Origin: Nemophila menziesii
Taxonomy: Eukaryota > Streptophyta > Magnoliopsida > Boraginales > Hydrophyllaceae
NCBI GenBank assembly: GCA_029959085.1
Contig: JARWIR010000008.1
Location: forward strand, 434,001-498,000
Direction of reading: 5' to 3'
DNA: 64,000 nt
Every line of letters starts with the position of its first letter. Position 1 is the first letter of the stretch. The position numbers and the translations under genes were made by a program. Under the pieces are notes generated by a model that saw nothing but the letters and a program-made list of their open reading frames with translations, ran no database searches and was not told the origin of the DNA. Positions 55,903 through 64,000 of this stretch are shown in pieces.

Positions 55903-57290
55903 GTATATTTATACGCCATATTTTATAACAGTGGCCTATAATGATGCGACTTATTATATTGTTTATTATTTACAAACTTAATATTTACCTTGTTGAATAG
56001 TTTGTCATTCAAGATAAAATTGTGCAAATTAATAATATTACTAGACTATGATGCTTATTAGATCTGGGTGCAAATCCCTTTTCTTTTTCTTTTTATTTTT
56101 TGTATTTTCTATATCTGATGTTTAATTTTATTTTTAATTTTGGTTACTTAGGTTTTTTTTTTTAAGTGGGAGTCTAGAAACTACCACCCTTATTGGAGGT
56201 GCTATGTATGACTCAAGGCATCGAGTGTCTGCATATATCTCGTGACAACATGCGCCACAAGCCCTTCAGTGCTTTGTCATAAACTTGGCTCCAATATTAT
56301 CGTGATGTTCCCAATTTTGTTAACTAATTTGTGGAGATGTTAGTCTCTTGAAAATCATTCGCCACTTCAAAAGAATTTTTTTGATTCAATAAACTCTTAA
56401 TCCATTCACCCATCCTTTTCCCATACCTTGCATCGCCCTCTCGCCTGTAACCATGGCAAAGACGTTAGAGGAATCAACCTCAACGCTCAAATCGCTCACT
56501 CCCATCTCTTCTGCCCAAACTAATAATCATAAGGAGATATAAGTTCTGCAAACTGCTCACGAATCCATCAAACCATTTGCCATCCTTATTGAGCAACAAC
56601 CCAGCTGCCCTCCCGACTCCCCTGCTAGGATTTACACTCTTAATCATGTTTAAATTAAACCCGACAATAGTTTCTTCTATATCACAAACTCAACCCTATT
56701 AGAATTGTTGTCTCACCCGTTTTGGGTGTTACCCCTAACTCACACAAAATCTTTTGCATTACTTGTTTTTCAACAAGAGACATTTTACATCCAGTTGACA
56801 TATATACGCTATTAAGTATCGAGTTATTTAGACTTGTCCAAAGAGCCCAAATTACCGCTGAAAACACTATACAACATTGCCTTCCCGCGAAAGACTCTTG
56901 CTTATAATATTTCCCCGCCAATCATTATAAGGTATCTCTGTATTTGACAACATAATGTTCGAAGTAGTAAGTTGTTGCCTACCTGTGATAAAGCCACCAT
57001 CTTGTCCAGCTAAGTGTTGCACCTGGGACCAAATACTCTCGCCCTAAATAGTACCTAATGTTATGCTACCCCCTGAAGAAAAGAAATGAAAAAATTTGGA
57101 GAGAAATTCTGAAAATAATATATTGATATTTTTTTCTATTTTTAGTTTTACAATATTATTTTCATGTTTCTCTATTTATATAAAAACTTAAGCTTATGAA
57201 AAGGCATGTAACTCATATAATAAGTTATCATATCGCCTGGAGGTTTCTCCTCCGCCCTAGTTATCTCAACCTATTCACCTTGACCAACCT
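55903..57290. other. AT-rich region with a possible LINE remnant
   Basis: The first ~200 bases are probably the DRB 3' flank. Minus-strand translation at 56682-56921 gives I-V-F-S-A-V-I-W-A-L-W, which resembles the segment between zf-RVT and RNase H of LINE ORF2, followed by fragments to about 56500. The match is weak and unsupported by other domains. Confidence 0.35.
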
Positions 57291-57295
57291 CTTGT

Positions 57296-57530
57296 GGTGT
57301 CGGGTGACCTTTTTACTATCCTATTATGCGTGTTAATCTATTTAAACATTTGATAAAAAAAGTTTTCGAACCGAGTCAATCTATTGGTGTCGGGTGACCT
57401 TTTTTTAACCAGTTGAGATTAGCTCAATGGCCAGGGCCTTGGTCATTCAATCTAGTGGTGCAAGTTCAAACCAAGTCAATGACTCCGAGTCCAAAGTGCC
57501 TCTCTTATGTAACAAAAAATTCATATTGCC
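57296..57530 (+). mobile_element. Decayed tRNA-related SINE fragments and flanking direct repeats
   Basis: GGTGTCGGGTGACCTTTTT occurs at 57296 and again at 57386. Between them is TTCGAACCGAGTCAAT, and after them an A-box-like TTAGCTCAATGG with a B-box-like AGTTCAAACCAAGTCAAT. The two B-box-like pieces are related, which suggests two partial SINE copies. An A-run near 57514 may be a tail. Confidence 0.5.
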
Positions 57531-57619
57531 CACTATTATTCTAATTCAATATTAAAACTTATAACTTATTTCTCCACTAACACGATTAAATGGGAGATTA
57601 AATTGGATATTATGGCAAT

Positions 57620-57737
57620 AAGTATGAAAAAAAGTTTGATAAATATTGGGGTTTAAAATCGAATATGAATCCATTGCTTTTCATTGCGGTTATTTTAGAC
57701 CCGAGAAAAAAGACTACATATATCGAGTATTATTTAC
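57620..57737 (+). pseudogene. hAT transposase fragment
   Basis: The plus strand reads K-F-D-K-Y-W-G ... N-P-L-L-F-I-A-V-I-L-D-P-R-K-K, a hallmark stretch of plant hAT transposases. It ends abruptly at the break with element C near 57735. Only ~40 codons remain. Confidence 0.7.
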
Positions 57738-59898
57738 GCTTATCAAAAATCGATTTGGGCATCAGATTGATGCTTGCACCCAAATCACATAGTGCTTTAC
57801 CTTTCCAATCTTCTTCAATCGATATCGGAATTGTGAAACTCCCAGGATCAAGTAACTTTGGAGGCAATTTACTCTGACAAATAGCACTACATTCTTCAGG
57901 AAGACCAATCATCTCATTATCACAGTATGGACTTTTGTTAGTGAGGGCTCTCTTCAAAAACTTCGTGTACTTGGGAATATCTCGGATGGCTTCCAACAAC
58001 GAAATGTTAATACTAAGGCCTCTCACTCTATTAAAGAACTTATGAAAATCAGCCAAATCACCCTTTTTCTGAACTCGAGATTGAAATGGTGGGGGAGGGC
58101 GATTACTCATAACATCATCTTTCTTCTTTGGAATCTCAATCGGCCTCTCTATTTCTTCAACCTCAACATCTTTCTCTTTCTCAATAACATCCTTTTATTT
58201 TCTTGGAACTTCTTTCTCTTTCATAACTGGAAAAGGAGGTGGAGGGAGGTTCTTACCACTTCTGAGAGTAACAGCTTTGCAATATTCATGTTGTCTCGGA
58301 TTTTCATTGTCACTAGGGAGTTGCCCTGGTGGACGCTGATTAAGTTGTTTTGTGATTTGAGCCAGCTGATTCTCTAATAGTTTAATGTTTGCGTCAGACG
58401 CTTGTTGATTCTGAATAGCTTGCGTCTGGATGGGAATTAGGTTTTCAACTGTTTTTTGAAGGCTAAGCACACCTTCTTGTGGTTGAGCGGGTAAGGCTTT
58501 TTGGTTCATGGTTTCATTATAACTTTCTTGAGGAGCTTGTCTCTGAACATAGTTCCCTTGATTCTGTCCTCCTTGATAATTATTATTTGGTCTTAGATTG
58601 AAGTTGTTACCTTGGGGACGTTGCTGATATGCGTATGTAGGATTGGCTGACCCACTAGGATTTGAGTATTGAAACCCAGGATGGTTTCTGTTAGGCTGAT
58701 ATCCATTACCACTCGAATTAAAGTTTCCTCTATTGGAGACAAACATCACGGACTCTTGATTATTCTGACAATTCTCCCAATCGTGATCATTCACACCACA
58801 AAACTCACATCCATACACTTCTTGCGCAACCTTTACCTCAACTCTCTTATTCGAAAAACCCTCTTTCACGGCTAAAGTAAGTTGTTTCAACTATTGTTCT
58901 AGTGTGGTTTGTATCTTGTTCTCTAAGGAGTTGAACTTTTCTTCAATGTTGACATTATTAACCCCTCCTTTAACTGGTGTTCTTACGGTATTCCACCCAA
59001 CTTCATTATCAACTGTTCTATCCAAAATAATTCTTGCAAACGCAGGTTGAACTCGTAAAAACGCACCACCACACAACAAATCTAAATCTTTCCTCGAACT
59101 CCCCTCAAGACCATTATAGAAAATCTTCATTTGTTGTTGTTCAGTAAGGTCATGATCAGGGACTCTTCGTAAACATCTCTGAAATCTCGACCAACTTCTA
59201 CCCAACGCTTCATCATATTCTTGTTTGAAATGTGTTAACGCAAGTTGAGCTTCTAACATCATGTTGGACGGATAATACCTGTCGAAAAACGCAGCTTGTA
59301 ACTGCTCCCAATTCGTACTCTTCCCTGATTCTTGCGAGTCATGCCACTCACTCGCTCAATCTATTAAGAAAAATATGAATGTAGCATAATACATTTTCTC
59401 CCTTGTTACCCCTTGCGTGATGTATGAATCGCAAATCAGCATAAATTTTTGTACCGCGCGAAGTGGGTCTTCTCCGGGCTTGCCACGAAAGTTTCCGAAA
59501 TTTTGAAATTGAGCTAGCATACTAGGATCTGGACGGAATCTCGGAACATCGATATTAGCTGGGCCAATCCCAAGAGGAGGGGCAAGGAATAGTTCTTCTA
59601 CTGGACCAGTAAGAAACCATGGATCGACCATTTGAACTTGGACTGGAGGATTAGGATTGACAGGTGGGATCGGAAGATTAGGGATTCCAGGAGGTGCTAT
59701 TGAATGACCATTTTCGTCTAGTTGAACTCCTGGGTTCCCTTGATTATTGATATTGATATTATTCATTATGTTCGTTAAATCTTCTACTTCTCGAGCTTCT
59801 TGTTCTCTTCTTCTCTTGTTAGCAAGTCTGATTAATGATTCTGGATTATTAAGGATCGGAGGTGATGGCTCTAGATCCTTAAAGAGTCTCCTTCGCAT
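57730..59898 (-). pseudogene. Element C gag-protease frame, truncated in protease
   Basis: One reading frame of ~722 codons with three stops (TGA at 59356, TAG at 58891, TAA at 58195), each one C-to-T step from a common sense codon. N-terminal MRRRLFKDLE; a retrotransposon-gag region at ~59260-58890 (LGRSWSRFQ, IFYNGL); a CCHC knuckle CEFCGVNDHDWENC near 58790; an Asn/Gln/Pro/Gly-rich segment (58760-58500); a Pro-rich linker with LPPPPFP; then retropepsin with ALCDLGASINLMP at ~57790. It is cut a few residues later at the hAT fragment, so the rest of the protease and the tail are missing. Confidence 0.85.
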
Positions 59899-60017
59899 AC
59901 ACCAAACCTAAAAAACCTGAAAAAGATGAACAAACAAAAAGCGTAAAACTGATAAAAATAAAAATAAAAATAAATGCAACTATCACTAAAGGATAAACAC
60001 CGTGGTCACACGCTACC

Positions 60018-60036
60018 GTCCCCGGCAGCGGCGCCA
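60018..60036 (-). promoter_or_regulatory. Primer-binding site, tRNA-Asp, element C
   Basis: Minus-strand TGGCGCCGCTGCCGGGGAC differs from the exact complement of the plant tRNA-Asp 3' end by one base over its first 17. It lies 7 bases after the LTR end. Confidence 0.85.
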
Positions 60037-60437
60037 AAAACTTGGTGGTCCTTTGTGTGTTCTAAAATAAATTCAAAAAGTAATTGAACCACAACCGCAA
60101 GTGTACGGTTGTCCCAAGTAATAATAGTGATAACAGATTCGTTCTCAGGGATGGTTGGTTAACTACAATGCTTATCAGATAATGAATGGTTGCACTTATG
60201 AAAGCAGATAAAAGATATAATGATTGATTGGTTGTTTGTATTAATTCTAAGTAATGAAAGACTAAAGTAAAAATGCAAATAAATACTAAAACGCAAGTAA
60301 ATGAAGGTAAGACGCAAATATGAGAAGACAATACTTGAGAAACGCAAGGGATCCTCCTAATTCTTTTTCATAACATATGTTGTTTAAGGCTTAAATTGGT
60401 CAATTAACATTGGTCGGGATTCTATAATCCTTGTACC

Positions 60438-60622
60438 CCCGTCAGGGTGGACTACAAGGCTATTCTAGAGTGTCACTAGTCCCGTCAGGGTAAATATGAT
60501 CCACTTTCGAATGATTAAGCTAAATTACCTCATTGACCCTAAAATTAACTACGCTCGTCAAAGTCAAATAGTTTCTATTTTAGATTGAATAATTAAGTCC
60601 ATACCTAAACCCTCCGTCAGGA
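60438..60622 (-). other. Four mini-hairpins in the C/D LTR leader
   Basis: Plus-strand coordinates and forms: CCC-GTCA-GGG (60438-60447), CCC-GTCA-GGG (60481-60490), CTC-GTCA-AAG (60554-60563) and TCC-GTCA-GGA (60613-60622). On the sense strand all loops are UGAC and every stem position pairs as Watson-Crick or U-G. Confidence 0.6.
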
Positions 60623-61024
60623 TGATCCACACGCCACTTATGTGGAATAGCTTAGATACTAACACCTGTTCTTAGTTAATTACTCCAAAAACAGTAAATA
60701 ATCTCAAATTACAGAATAATGTAAAAGACCCAATTTCATTTAATTTATTAAAACCCAAATTCAGACATATGAAATTCAACAGAATAGGGATTCACCCGTT
60801 ATGCATTCTCAACTACCAAAAGAAATTAGCTCATGCTAATTGAAAATAAAACTGAATTAAAAGAAAGAGAACTCATAGTGTTTTACATAATTAAAAATAA
60901 GAAAAACCTAATTTCCGGAATTGGATTTGGCTGAGAATGGAGACATAGACACTATCCATCTCTACAGCTTTCTTCTTCTTCCTTCGTTGACTTCTCTCTA
61001 ATGCTTCTTCTTATGAATAATGAG

Positions 61025-61031
61025 TTTTATA
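61025..61031 (-). promoter_or_regulatory. TATA box in C/D LTR
   Basis: TATAAAA on the minus strand ~585 bases into the LTR, the same relative position as in element E. Confidence 0.5.
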
Positions 61032-61567
61032 AAAAATAGAAGTCAAAAGCTCATTTTATATTAAGAAAAACGGATTAGGCCTTGGTCTTAAGATTAAATC
61101 ACTAATTAAAAGCCCAAGTCCATTTTCTAAGCCCAAAATCCCGTAACTGCTGCACCACCTCCAGTAAAACAGCTCTAGCCGATTCGTTATAACTCCGATT
61201 GACCTAAAATCACTTGCTAAATTTCCGTAACTTGATAAGGAACATATTCTCTTCAAAGGTCAGCGGCTGAATCAACTCGTAAGTACCTCGAAATCAGCAA
61301 TCTTTGGCCTGTTTTTTAGATTTGCAGCTCCAAAATATAATTCTTTCGGGATTTATCTTCAAGCTTTGACTCCATATCACAATCTTTGACTCTCTTCTCG
61401 GATTCCTCTCCTAGCTAATATTCAAAACCTACAAACTTTTTACTAAAATACACAAGATTACGCGCAAAAGTTTAATAAATCAAAAATACTAGAAATAAAA
61501 TAGGAATTCCGGATTATTGCAGTTTTAACTCAAAAGTCTATCAAAATATTCAATTAAACATAAAAAA

Positions 61568-61613
61568 TGATGTCTCCCAAGGGTCTAAAATAAGAACAAT
61601 TAGGGAGACATCA
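61568..61613 (-). repeat. 46 nt LTR-terminal inverted repeat, C/D LTR
   Basis: TGATGTCTCCC ... GGGAGACATCA, perfect 11 bp arms. It is followed by the usual T-run. Confidence 0.9.
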
Positions 61614-61640
61614 ACCCTCCGCTCCAAACTCAAGCTCGAA
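61614..61640 (-). promoter_or_regulatory. Polypurine tract of element D
   Basis: Sense strand TTGAGTTTGGAGCGGAGGGT directly before the LTR start. Its position and purine content fit the primer for plus-strand DNA synthesis. Confidence 0.7.
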
Positions 61641-62165
61641 ACAGGTCTCAAGATCGTGATTCAAGTGCGTGTCATTTGGTCATGCCTAATAATCGAAGGG
61701 ATAATGGGCTTATATCGTGGCTACAAAAGAAAAGGCTTAAGGCTCAAAATTGGGCTAAGACGGATAAAATTAATACAAGGGATAGCAAGCTAAAAGACTT
61801 CAAATGGCTATCAGAGAACTGCCCCTATCATTTTCCTAGTTACATGGTTCGTCTCTAGTTCATTTCTAAGTGGGTTCTCTACTAATTTAGATCTCACGTT
61901 CTACAAACCAAACATTTTCCTTAAGTACAAGCTTACTTCTTTTGCATTGTTTATTAATTTTTCCTATTCATTATCTATGTTTGCATGCAATTAAAGCGCG
62001 TTTTATGTTATTCCCTAAAGTCCACTATTTACTATCATAGATTCATTAAAAGTATGCTTAAAGGGACATTTAAAAGCTTCTACAGTCAAACGCAACTCCT
62101 AATTATTTATTGAAAGCAATTAAAACAAATAACACATAAAAACTGGGATGAGGCAACGAACCCCA
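61641..62165 (-). other. Element D 3' noncoding region
   Basis: Related in layout to 2100-3300. The GAATCACGATCTTGAGACC phrase is shared with the element A and E regions. No coding sequence is recognised. ORF 61676-61858 (plus) is unsupported. Confidence 0.5.
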
Positions 62166-62181
62166 CCCCAAACTCAAAATT

Positions 62182-62201
62182 GAGTCATCTCCCCACGACT
62201 C
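62182..62201 (-). other. GNRA-capped hairpin of element D
   Basis: GAGTCATC-TCCC-CACGACTC, with two mismatches in the arms relative to element E. The sense loop is GGGA. It is followed in sense by TTTTGAGTTTGGGGTGGGG. Confidence 0.65.
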
Positions 62202-62269
62202 GAAAAGACTCAACGCAAATAAACTAATTTACACTAAATGAGAAAGGAAAGAAAACGTATCTTAACCAG

Positions 62270-62510
62270 CGCGAGGCTGGTTGTCAGTGTTGCGTCCAGG
62301 TTGAGGTTTTGAATTCTTCTTCATCAATGGTTGCGTTTAAAGTGTTCTACATCACCTCGAACTTTTCGTCTAATTTCCCACGTTTTCATCTATTCCTAGC
62401 TCTCTAATCATCATCTCCTCTATGAAAATCTTCCCTCCATACCCAATTATCTTTCTTCATCATGTTCTTCGTACCTTTCCCAACCTTCATGGTCATCTCT
62501 GATGACCCCA
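62270..62510 (-). pseudogene. Element D 3' ORF relic
   Basis: Minus-strand ATG near 62494 begins M-T-M-K-V-G-K-G-T-K, Lys-rich like the element E 3' ORF. A later block, L-D-E-K-F-E-V-M, N-T-L-N-A-T-I-D-E-E-E-F, resembles the E block A-K-I-N-Q-V-L-N-A-V-T-E-D. Two or more stops interrupt it. Confidence 0.4.
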
Positions 62511-62880
62511 AACTTAAAGCTTCAAGAACTCTCAAAAGTTTTGGATGTGAGTAATGATGTTGGGGTTCTTAAAGGTTTTGGATGTAAATTATGGATAGTT
62601 TAGAGCTGGGTCATAGATATTTCAAGGTTTAGGAAAGGTTTAATGGATAAACTTTAAGTTGTGGTGAAAGAAAAATTCGGATTAAACTTTAAATTCTTTG
62701 GCATTCTGGGAGATTTATGATATGATTGTGTGTTTGGATGATGTTTAAAAAGAAGGATTGGTGGTAGTTTGGTGTTTTGATGATGATTCTCGGAGTATTT
62801 GGAGGCTAGGATTCGTCAGTGGAGGCTAACATGAGAAAGAAGCTAAAACTATAGGGTTTTAACCCTTGAAATCGCCTATC
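62511..62880 (-). other. Spacer between 3' ORF and palindromic repeats of element D
   Basis: AT-rich sequence comparable to 3870-4230 in element E. No gene or motif stands out. Confidence 0.4.
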
Positions 62881-62887
62881 ACAGCAG

Positions 62888-63296
62888 CGACCGGCTAGCC
62901 GGTGGCTGACAGGCATACCGGTCGCTGTGTTGGCGAAAAATAAACTAACAAATACTATTTTTTACCTCTGACGCAAGCCTCCTTGCGTCATAGCTGACGC
63001 ACTAACCAGAACATCCCACTTCACGGGCCGGCTAGTCGGTCAGATGGCCGGCATGCCGGTCGCGTGTCGCTGGCGCCACCTCAGACGCAGCACATTGCGT
63101 CATAGTCGACGCACTAGTCAGAACTTTTCACCTTCGAGGGACGGCTAGCCGGTTAGCCACCTGCATGCCGGCGGTGACTCGCTGGCGCAAATGTGAACGC
63201 AGCAAAGTGCGTCAAACTGAACGCACTAATCAGAAAGTTTGGGGGTCTTCAGCACATTTGACCGGCATGCCGATCAGCTCGCCGGCTAGCCGGTCA
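62888..63296 (-). repeat. Palindrome-rich tandem repeat of element D
   Basis: Three to four diverged units of ~114-137 bp. Each unit has a CCGGCTAGCCGG palindrome (14 bp perfect at 62890-62903), a CCGGCATGCCGG palindrome (perfect at 63048-63059), the phrase GTCGCTGGCG, then a GACGCA...TGCGTCA stem and GACGCACTAxxCAGAA. In the last unit the two palindromes appear in reversed order (63262-63295). Confidence 0.8.
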
Positions 63297-63494
63297 TGCC
63301 TGTCTTTGAACTCCATTTTTTCTTTTTCGTCTATTCGACCCCAAACTCATGACCTTTCTACCCCTGAAATCATCAAAAACAACTACCCTTCCACATTTCT
63401 TAATAATAAATACTAAAGTAACGAAATTTATCTAATATACACTACGAAAATCAAAGGACTTAAACTGATATACAATGAATTGGCTTTTGTTTAA

Positions 63495-63511
63495 TGTCGT
63501 TAAGCTCGACA
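63495..63511 (-). other. Hairpin after element D coding end
   Basis: TGTCG-TTAAGCT-CGACA, a perfect 5 bp stem with a 7-base loop. It is the counterpart of ACGTCT/AGACGT in element E, with a different stem sequence and the same loop length. Confidence 0.75.
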
Positions 63512-63525
63512 GGTTACCTCACGCA

Positions 63526-63995
63526 TCATTCTTTAACATGACCTCCCCAGCAGTGAGTGAGGTTGTCAACATTTTCTACTCGAAATTTGCATCCCTTGGC
63601 TTTTATTCCAACTAATTTATCTGAGATAACCTTTGCGACCATGAACGGTCCTAGCCAAGAGTTCTTTGATTCACGTGTCTTTGTAGGAGGGTTAGGTTTT
63701 TCCATAGCGACTTCTTCGCCCACTTTGAATTCCTTTTTCTTCCTTTCTTTCTTAGATTCCTTTGGAACCTTCGTAACATGTGCTTTTTTTTCTTCTTTGC
63801 ATGATCTAGGTGTGGACTTCCCTTAGGATTTGGAGGAACTTTAATTGGTGGTTTATTTCTTAGCTCTTTTTCCTCCACTCCTAAGGTTTCTACAACCTTA
63901 GTTGGCTCTTTTTGTACCTGTTCAACTACATCTACACGGAAAAAATCCTCCTTGGAATCCAGAAATTTCATTTGTCTGAACACGTTGAACTTCAC
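63526..63995 (-). pseudogene. Element D post-protease linker and integrase-like tail
   Basis: Two overlapping minus-strand frames. The first (63651-63995) reads M-K-F-N-V-F-R-Q-M-K-F, the segment that follows protease in Athila-type elements, then a Lys-rich linker. The second (63526-63723) reads S-W-L-G-P-F-M-V-A-K-V ... C-W-G-G-H-V-K-E and stop. A frameshift joins them. RT, RNase H and integrase core are again absent. The gag and protease lie beyond the window. Confidence 0.75.
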
Positions 63996-64000
63996 CTCCT

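Larger units (their letters stand above)
60043..61613 (-). mobile_element. LTR shared by elements C and D
   Basis: About 1.57 kb, from TGATGTCTCCC at 61613 to ...CCACCA at 60043. Upstream in sense it has a polypurine tract (GGAGCGGAGGG) and element D 3' sequence. Downstream it has a primer-binding site and element C gag. One LTR therefore serves as 3' LTR of D and 5' LTR of C. Confidence 0.85.

Noticed and set aside
62888..63296. CRISPR array
   Set aside because: Repeats are diverged, unequal in spacing, palindromic and placed inside a plant retroelement. Spacers are not unique sequences between identical repeats.

Overview
This is nuclear DNA from a eudicot-type plant. It contains a ZF-HD zinc-finger gene, an intron-containing DRB-type double-stranded RNA-binding gene, Athila/Tat-like Ty3 elements with a tRNA-Asp primer site, Ty1/copia gag, plant LINEs with DUF4283/CCHC ORF1 proteins, a tRNA-derived SINE, and hAT- and Mutator-like MITEs. 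The sequence is AT-rich and largely transposon-derived. The species cannot be named from it. No host gene looks intact.

Layout. (1) Positions 1-13532 and 20770-34280 are two direct copies of one ~13.5 kb segment, colinear apart from point changes and small indels. Each copy holds, on the minus strand, the protease end of an Athila-like element 'Y', then the 3' end, gag-protease body and one LTR of element 'E'. These are followed by a GC-rich MITE, a LINE RNase H relic and a plus-strand LTR 'P'. (2) 13533-20769 separates the copies. It carries a ZF-HD gene with a broken homeodomain, a SINE, a degenerate minisatellite and the 3' half of element Y. (3) 34281-43270 is a nest: a LINE 3' fragment, then a copia gag relic split by a hAT-type MITE, into which element A (LTR A) was inserted, with element B (LTR B) inserted in A's 3' region. 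(4) 45798-46012 is a decayed host exon with a Mutator-type MITE in its putative intron. (5) 46343-53602 is a nearly full-length LINE on the minus strand with two large ORFs, an in-frame stop and a terminal frameshift. (6) 54028-55902 is a DRB gene with frameshifts and a 663 bp MITE inside its first dsRBD. (7) 57620-64000 holds a hAT fragment and head-to-tail Athila-like elements C and D sharing one LTR.

The most interesting material is the shared design of the Ty3-type elements. Every LTR start seen begins with an inverted repeat whose total length is exactly 46 nt although its loop differs. The transcribed LTR leaders carry series of tiny hairpins with fixed loops (UGAC in E/A/B/C, GNRA in P). 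The element bodies encode Gag plus protease and then jump to an integrase-like C-terminal tail without reverse transcriptase, RNase H or an integrase core. That structure appears in three divergent subfamilies, suggesting a non-autonomous lineage supplied in trans. The 3' regions contain a covarying hairpin after the stop, palindrome-rich tandem repeats, a variable small 3' ORF, a GNRA-capped 8 bp hairpin and repeated polypurine-like tracts.

Element ends, reading frames and homologies were read by eye. No database search, alignment score or folding energy was computed.
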